Assembly (NCBI GenBank): GCA_024636575.1
Contig: JAGXGU010000098.1
Coordinates: 1 to 33,807 of the forward strand
DNA: 33,807 bases
From: Altererythrobacter sp.
GTDB taxonomy: Bacteria; Pseudomonadota; Alphaproteobacteria; Sphingomonadales; Sphingomonadaceae
Reading direction: 5' to 3'
The stretch's first letter is position 1, and every line of letters begins with the position of its first letter. The notes under the pieces are model-generated. The model was not told where the DNA came from. It did not search any database and was given only the letters and a program-made list of their open reading frames with translations. The position numbers and the translations under genes were made by a program. Positions 31,799 through 33,807 of this stretch are shown here, one piece after another.

Positions 31799-32392
31799 TC
31801 ATGCGGCCTGCTGTTCTTCGGCTTCTTCAGCCGGGTACGGGAAACCAAAGAGACGGAGCAATTCCTTCGCCTCTTCATCGGTATTCGCCGTGGTGGTGAC
31901 AATTACATCCATCCCGCGGACCTGATCGATCTGATCATAGGATATCTCGGGAAAGATGATCTGCTCTTTCAGGCCCATGGCATAATTGCCACGGCCGTCG
32001 AAGCTCTTCGGATTCAGACCACGAAAGTCGCGAATCCGCGGCATCGCGATCGTTACCAGACGGTCGACGAATTCATACATGCGTTCGCGGCGCAGGGTTA
32101 CCTTGCAACCAATCGGCATGCCTTCGCGCAGCTTGAACTGGGCGATCGACTTCTTGGCCTTGGTGATTACCGGCTTCTGGCCGGCGATCAGGGCCATTTC
32201 TTCTGCAGCTGTCTGGACTTTCTTCTTGTCCTGGCTCGCTTCGCCCACACCCATGTTGAGTGTGATCTTGTCGAGGCGCGGAACCTGAAGACGGTTCGTG
32301 TAACCGAACTTTTCCGTCATCGCCTTGACGATCATATCGTCATAGCGCTGCTTCATGCGGGGGCCCGCACTGGTAGAATTGGACTTAGCCAT
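31799..32392 (-). CDS. rplE: 50S ribosomal protein L5
   Basis: 197 residues. KITLNMGVGEASQDKK, GQKPVITKAKKSIAQFKLREG (core KPVITKAKKSIA), RRERMYEFVDRLVTIAMPRIRDFRG (core MPRIRDFRG) and YAMGLKEQIIFPEI are clear. L5 binds 5S rRNA and contacts P-site tRNA. ATG at 32392 starts the protein; it overlaps the end of rplX by 8 nt. The tail AEEAEEQQAA is acidic and longer than usual. Confidence 0.97.
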   Translation of the reverse strand: MAKSNSTSAGPRMKQRYDDMIVKAMTEKFGYTNRLQVPRLDKITLNMGVGEASQDKKKVQTAAEEMALIAGQKPVITKAKKSIAQFKLREGMPIGCKVTLRRERMYEFVDRLVTIAMPRIRDFRGLNPKSFDGRGNYAMGLKEQIIFPEISYDQIDQVRGMDVIVTTTANTDEEAKELLRLFGFPYPAEEAEEQQAA

Positions 32393-32705
32393 CGATTGTC
32401 TCTCCAGACTTGACAGCAACCCGGACCTTTTTCCCGTCACGCTCTTCAAAGCGGACGCGGGTCGGTTTGCCATCCTTGGGATCAGCCACAGCAACCTTGC
32501 AGAGGTGCATCGGTGCTTCAAAGCGATCGATGCCGCCCTGCGGGTTTTCCTGGCTTGGCTTGCGGTGACGGGCAGCGATATTCACACCCTGGACGACGAC
32601 CTTGCCTTCTTTCGGCATGACCTTCTGGACAGTGCCGGTCAGGCCCTTGTCCTTGCCCGAAAGCACGACGACGCTGTCGCCCTTCTTGATCTTAGCGGAA
32701 GCCAT
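32385..32705 (-). CDS. rplX: 50S ribosomal protein L24
   Basis: 106 residues. The KOW motif KIKKGDSVVVLSGKDKGLTG (residues 5-24) near the N-terminus and GVNIAARHRKPSQENPQGG identify it. L24 starts assembly of the large subunit. The start shares one base with the rplN stop (TAATG) and the stop overlaps rplE by 8 nt, so translation of the three is likely coupled. Confidence 0.97.
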   Translation of the reverse strand: MASAKIKKGDSVVVLSGKDKGLTGTVQKVMPKEGKVVVQGVNIAARHRKPSQENPQGGIDRFEAPMHLCKVAVADPKDGKPTRVRFEERDGKKVRVAVKSGETIDG

Positions 32706-33073
32706 TATAGCACCTCCGGCGCAAGACTGATGATCTTCATGAAGCCGCGGCCACGCAATTCGCGCACCACTGGGCCAAAGATACGGGTGCCGATCGGCTC
32801 CTCGTTCTTGTTGACCAGCACGGCCGCGTTACCATCGAAACGGATCACGCTGCCGTCGCTCCGGCGAACTTCCTTGCGGGTACGCACGATCACCGCGCGG
32901 TGAACGTCGCCCTTCTTGACCTTGGCACGTGGCTGCGCTTCCTTGATGGAAACGACAATCACATCACCGACGCCGGCAGTCCGACGCTTCGACCCGCCCA
33001 GCACCTTGATGCACTGGACGCGCTTCGCGCCGCTGTTGTCAGCGACCTCTAGATTTGATTGCATCTGAATCAT
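32705..33073 (-). CDS. rplN: 50S ribosomal protein L14
   Basis: 122 residues, exactly the family length. MIQMQSNLEVADNSGAKRVQ, VLGGSKRR, GDVIVVSIKEAQP, KKGDVHRAVIVRT and FGPVVRELRGRGFMKIISLAPEVL (end of protein) are all standard. L14 lies at the subunit interface. ATG at 33073 was kept, as L14 typically begins MIQMQ. A 64-nt gap separates it from rpsQ, containing hairpin GCAGGA/TCCTGC (33099-33115). Confidence 0.98.
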   Translation of the reverse strand: MIQMQSNLEVADNSGAKRVQCIKVLGGSKRRTAGVGDVIVVSIKEAQPRAKVKKGDVHRAVIVRTRKEVRRSDGSVIRFDGNAAVLVNKNEEPIGTRIFGPVVRELRGRGFMKIISLAPEVL

Positions 33074-33098
33074 CGATGCGGTTCCTTCTTACCGGCTT

Positions 33099-33115
33099 GC
33101 AGGAACCAGTCCTGC
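33099..33115 (-). other. Short hairpin between rpsQ and rplN
   Basis: GCAGGA (33099-33104) and TCCTGC (33110-33115) with a 5-nt loop, about 26 nt upstream of the rplN start. GGAAC/GTTCC offers an overlapping alternative pairing. No function is evident. Confidence 0.4.
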
Positions 33116-33137
33116 AGTTCCAAAAATTATTCAAAAA

Positions 33138-33437
33138 TCAGGTGGTGCTACCTGCGGCTGCCTCGACGTCGATATCAGCTTCGACGGCAACGCCCTTGCT
33201 GGCATGCACAGTGTCGAGAACGCGCCATGTCTTGGTCTTGGAGATCGGCTTCGTCTCTTCGATCCGCACAACGTCACCGACGGTGTATTCGTTCGTTTCG
33301 TCGTGGGCGTGATACTTCTTCGAGCGCCGGATGATCTTCCCGTACAGCGGGTGCTTCACCTTGCGTTCGACCTTCACGGTCACGGTCTTGTCGGTCTTGT
33401 CAGAGGTGATAGTCCCGACGAGGATTCGCTTCGGCAT
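33138..33437 (-). CDS. rpsQ: 30S ribosomal protein S17
   Basis: 99 residues, a little longer than the usual 80-90. MPKRILVGTITSDKTDKTVTV, VERKVKHPLYGKII, HDETNEYTVGDVVRIEETKPISKTKTWRV (core GDVVRIEETKPISK) fit the family. The C-terminal extension (VEADIDVEAAAGSTT) is acidic and not part of the core. S17 binds 16S rRNA in early assembly. It is 10 nt after rpmC. Confidence 0.97.
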   Translation of the reverse strand: MPKRILVGTITSDKTDKTVTVKVERKVKHPLYGKIIRRSKKYHAHDETNEYTVGDVVRIEETKPISKTKTWRVLDTVHASKGVAVEADIDVEAAAGSTT

Positions 33438-33447
33438 TGTTAACTCC

Positions 33448-33660
33448 TCAAGCCTTCACGGCGGCGGCTTTCGCCGCACGCTCGTTTTGCAGTGTCTTGA
33501 TCTGCGCAATGCTCCGGCGCACCTGACGGATACGCGACGGGGCTTCGAGCTGGTTGGTCGCAGCCTGGAACCGCAGATTGTACTGTTCGCGCTTCAGCTC
33601 GGTGAGCTCGGCGGTCAGCTGATCATCGGTCTTGGTGCGAAGGTCCGCGAAATCAGCCAT
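33448..33660 (-). CDS. rpmC: 50S ribosomal protein L29
   Basis: 70 residues. The two-helix pattern FADLRTKTDDQLTAELTELKREQYNLRFQAATNQLE (residues about 3-39, core LKREQYNLRFQ) and RIRQVRRSIAQIKTLQNER is diagnostic. L29 lies at the tunnel exit where chaperones and SRP dock. Its start overlaps the rplP stop by one base (TAATG). Confidence 0.97.
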   Translation of the reverse strand: MADFADLRTKTDDQLTAELTELKREQYNLRFQAATNQLEAPSRIRQVRRSIAQIKTLQNERAAKAAAVKA

Positions 33661-33807
33661 TATTCGCCTCCCAGGTGGCTGGTGTCACCCAGACGGGCAA
33701 CAACCTTGGTCTTGATCGGCAGCTTCATCGCCGCACGTTCGAACGCTTCAGCCGCAAGCGGACCGGGAACGCCATCGAGTTCGAACAGGACACGGCCCGG
33801 CTTGACG
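33660..33807 (-). CDS. rplP: 50S ribosomal protein L16 (partial, C-terminal 48 residues)
   Basis: The right edge of the window cuts this gene. The visible part reads VKPGRVLFELDGVPGPLAAE, AFERAAMKLPIKTKVVARLG and a short end DTSHLGGE, which is the C-terminal third of L16 (KPGR and KLPIKTK motifs). L16 contacts the A-site tRNA region. The TAA shares its first base with the rpmC ATG (TAATG). Confidence 0.95.
   Translation of the reverse strand, partial: VKPGRVLFELDGVPGPLAAEAFERAAMKLPIKTKVVARLGDTSHLGGE

Overview
The window reads as a chromosomal segment of an alphaproteobacterium, most likely Sphingomonadales and probably near Erythrobacteraceae. This is inferred from protein character (the RGG-rich S5 extension, an mdh-sucD-sucA-sucB-lpd cluster, small proteins with 'ANDN' motifs, TonB-dependent B12 uptake) and moderately high GC. 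No rRNA or tRNA gene, IS transposase or CRISPR array was recognised. Layout from left to right: (1) 1-3590, minus strand, a cobalamin uptake operon: B12 riboswitch, btuB-type TonB receptor, btuF-type lipoprotein, and the start of a btuC-type permease. (2) 3701-7616, plus strand: a SleB-type cell wall hydrolase, a small unknown protein and a membrane GGDEF-EAL protein. (3) 7864-15915, plus strand: TCA-cycle genes mdh, sucD, sucA, odhB/sucB and lpd. sucC is absent, and a small GIY-YIG nuclease gene sits between sucD and sucA. (4) 15920-17802, plus strand: a VOC protein, a PepSY membrane protein and a TRIC-type channel. (5) 17799-20748, minus strand: two related secreted proteins of unknown function and a serine hydrolase. 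(6) 20800-33807, minus strand: the spc/alpha ribosomal region, read rplP(partial)-rpmC-rpsQ-rplN-rplX-rplE-rpsN-rpsH-rplF-rplR-rpsE-rpmD-rplO-secY-adk, then an SRPBCC protein and NADP-glutamate dehydrogenase, then rpsM-rpsK-rpoA-rplQ ending in a clear intrinsic terminator. 

The metabolic block encodes 2-oxoglutarate dehydrogenase (E1, E2, E3), half of succinyl-CoA synthetase and malate dehydrogenase. Glutamate dehydrogenase, which also acts on 2-oxoglutarate, lies inside the ribosomal block. The B12 genes would be repressed by cobalamin through the riboswitch. 

The most unusual signal is a set of paired inverted hairpin repeats with REPIN-like design: conserved loop, variable but self-complementary stem, inverted partner. 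One pair lies between btuB and btuF. A second pair with the same loops (CTTC and CTGC) brackets the GIY-YIG gene, suggesting a nuclease-plus-REP element comparable in design to RAYT/REP systems but with an unrelated enzyme. A different doublet is translated as the C-terminal tail of BtuF, and a third family separates odhB from lpd. The long gaps of the ribosomal region also hold strong hairpins, the most elaborate being a symmetric nested inverted repeat between rplO and secY.
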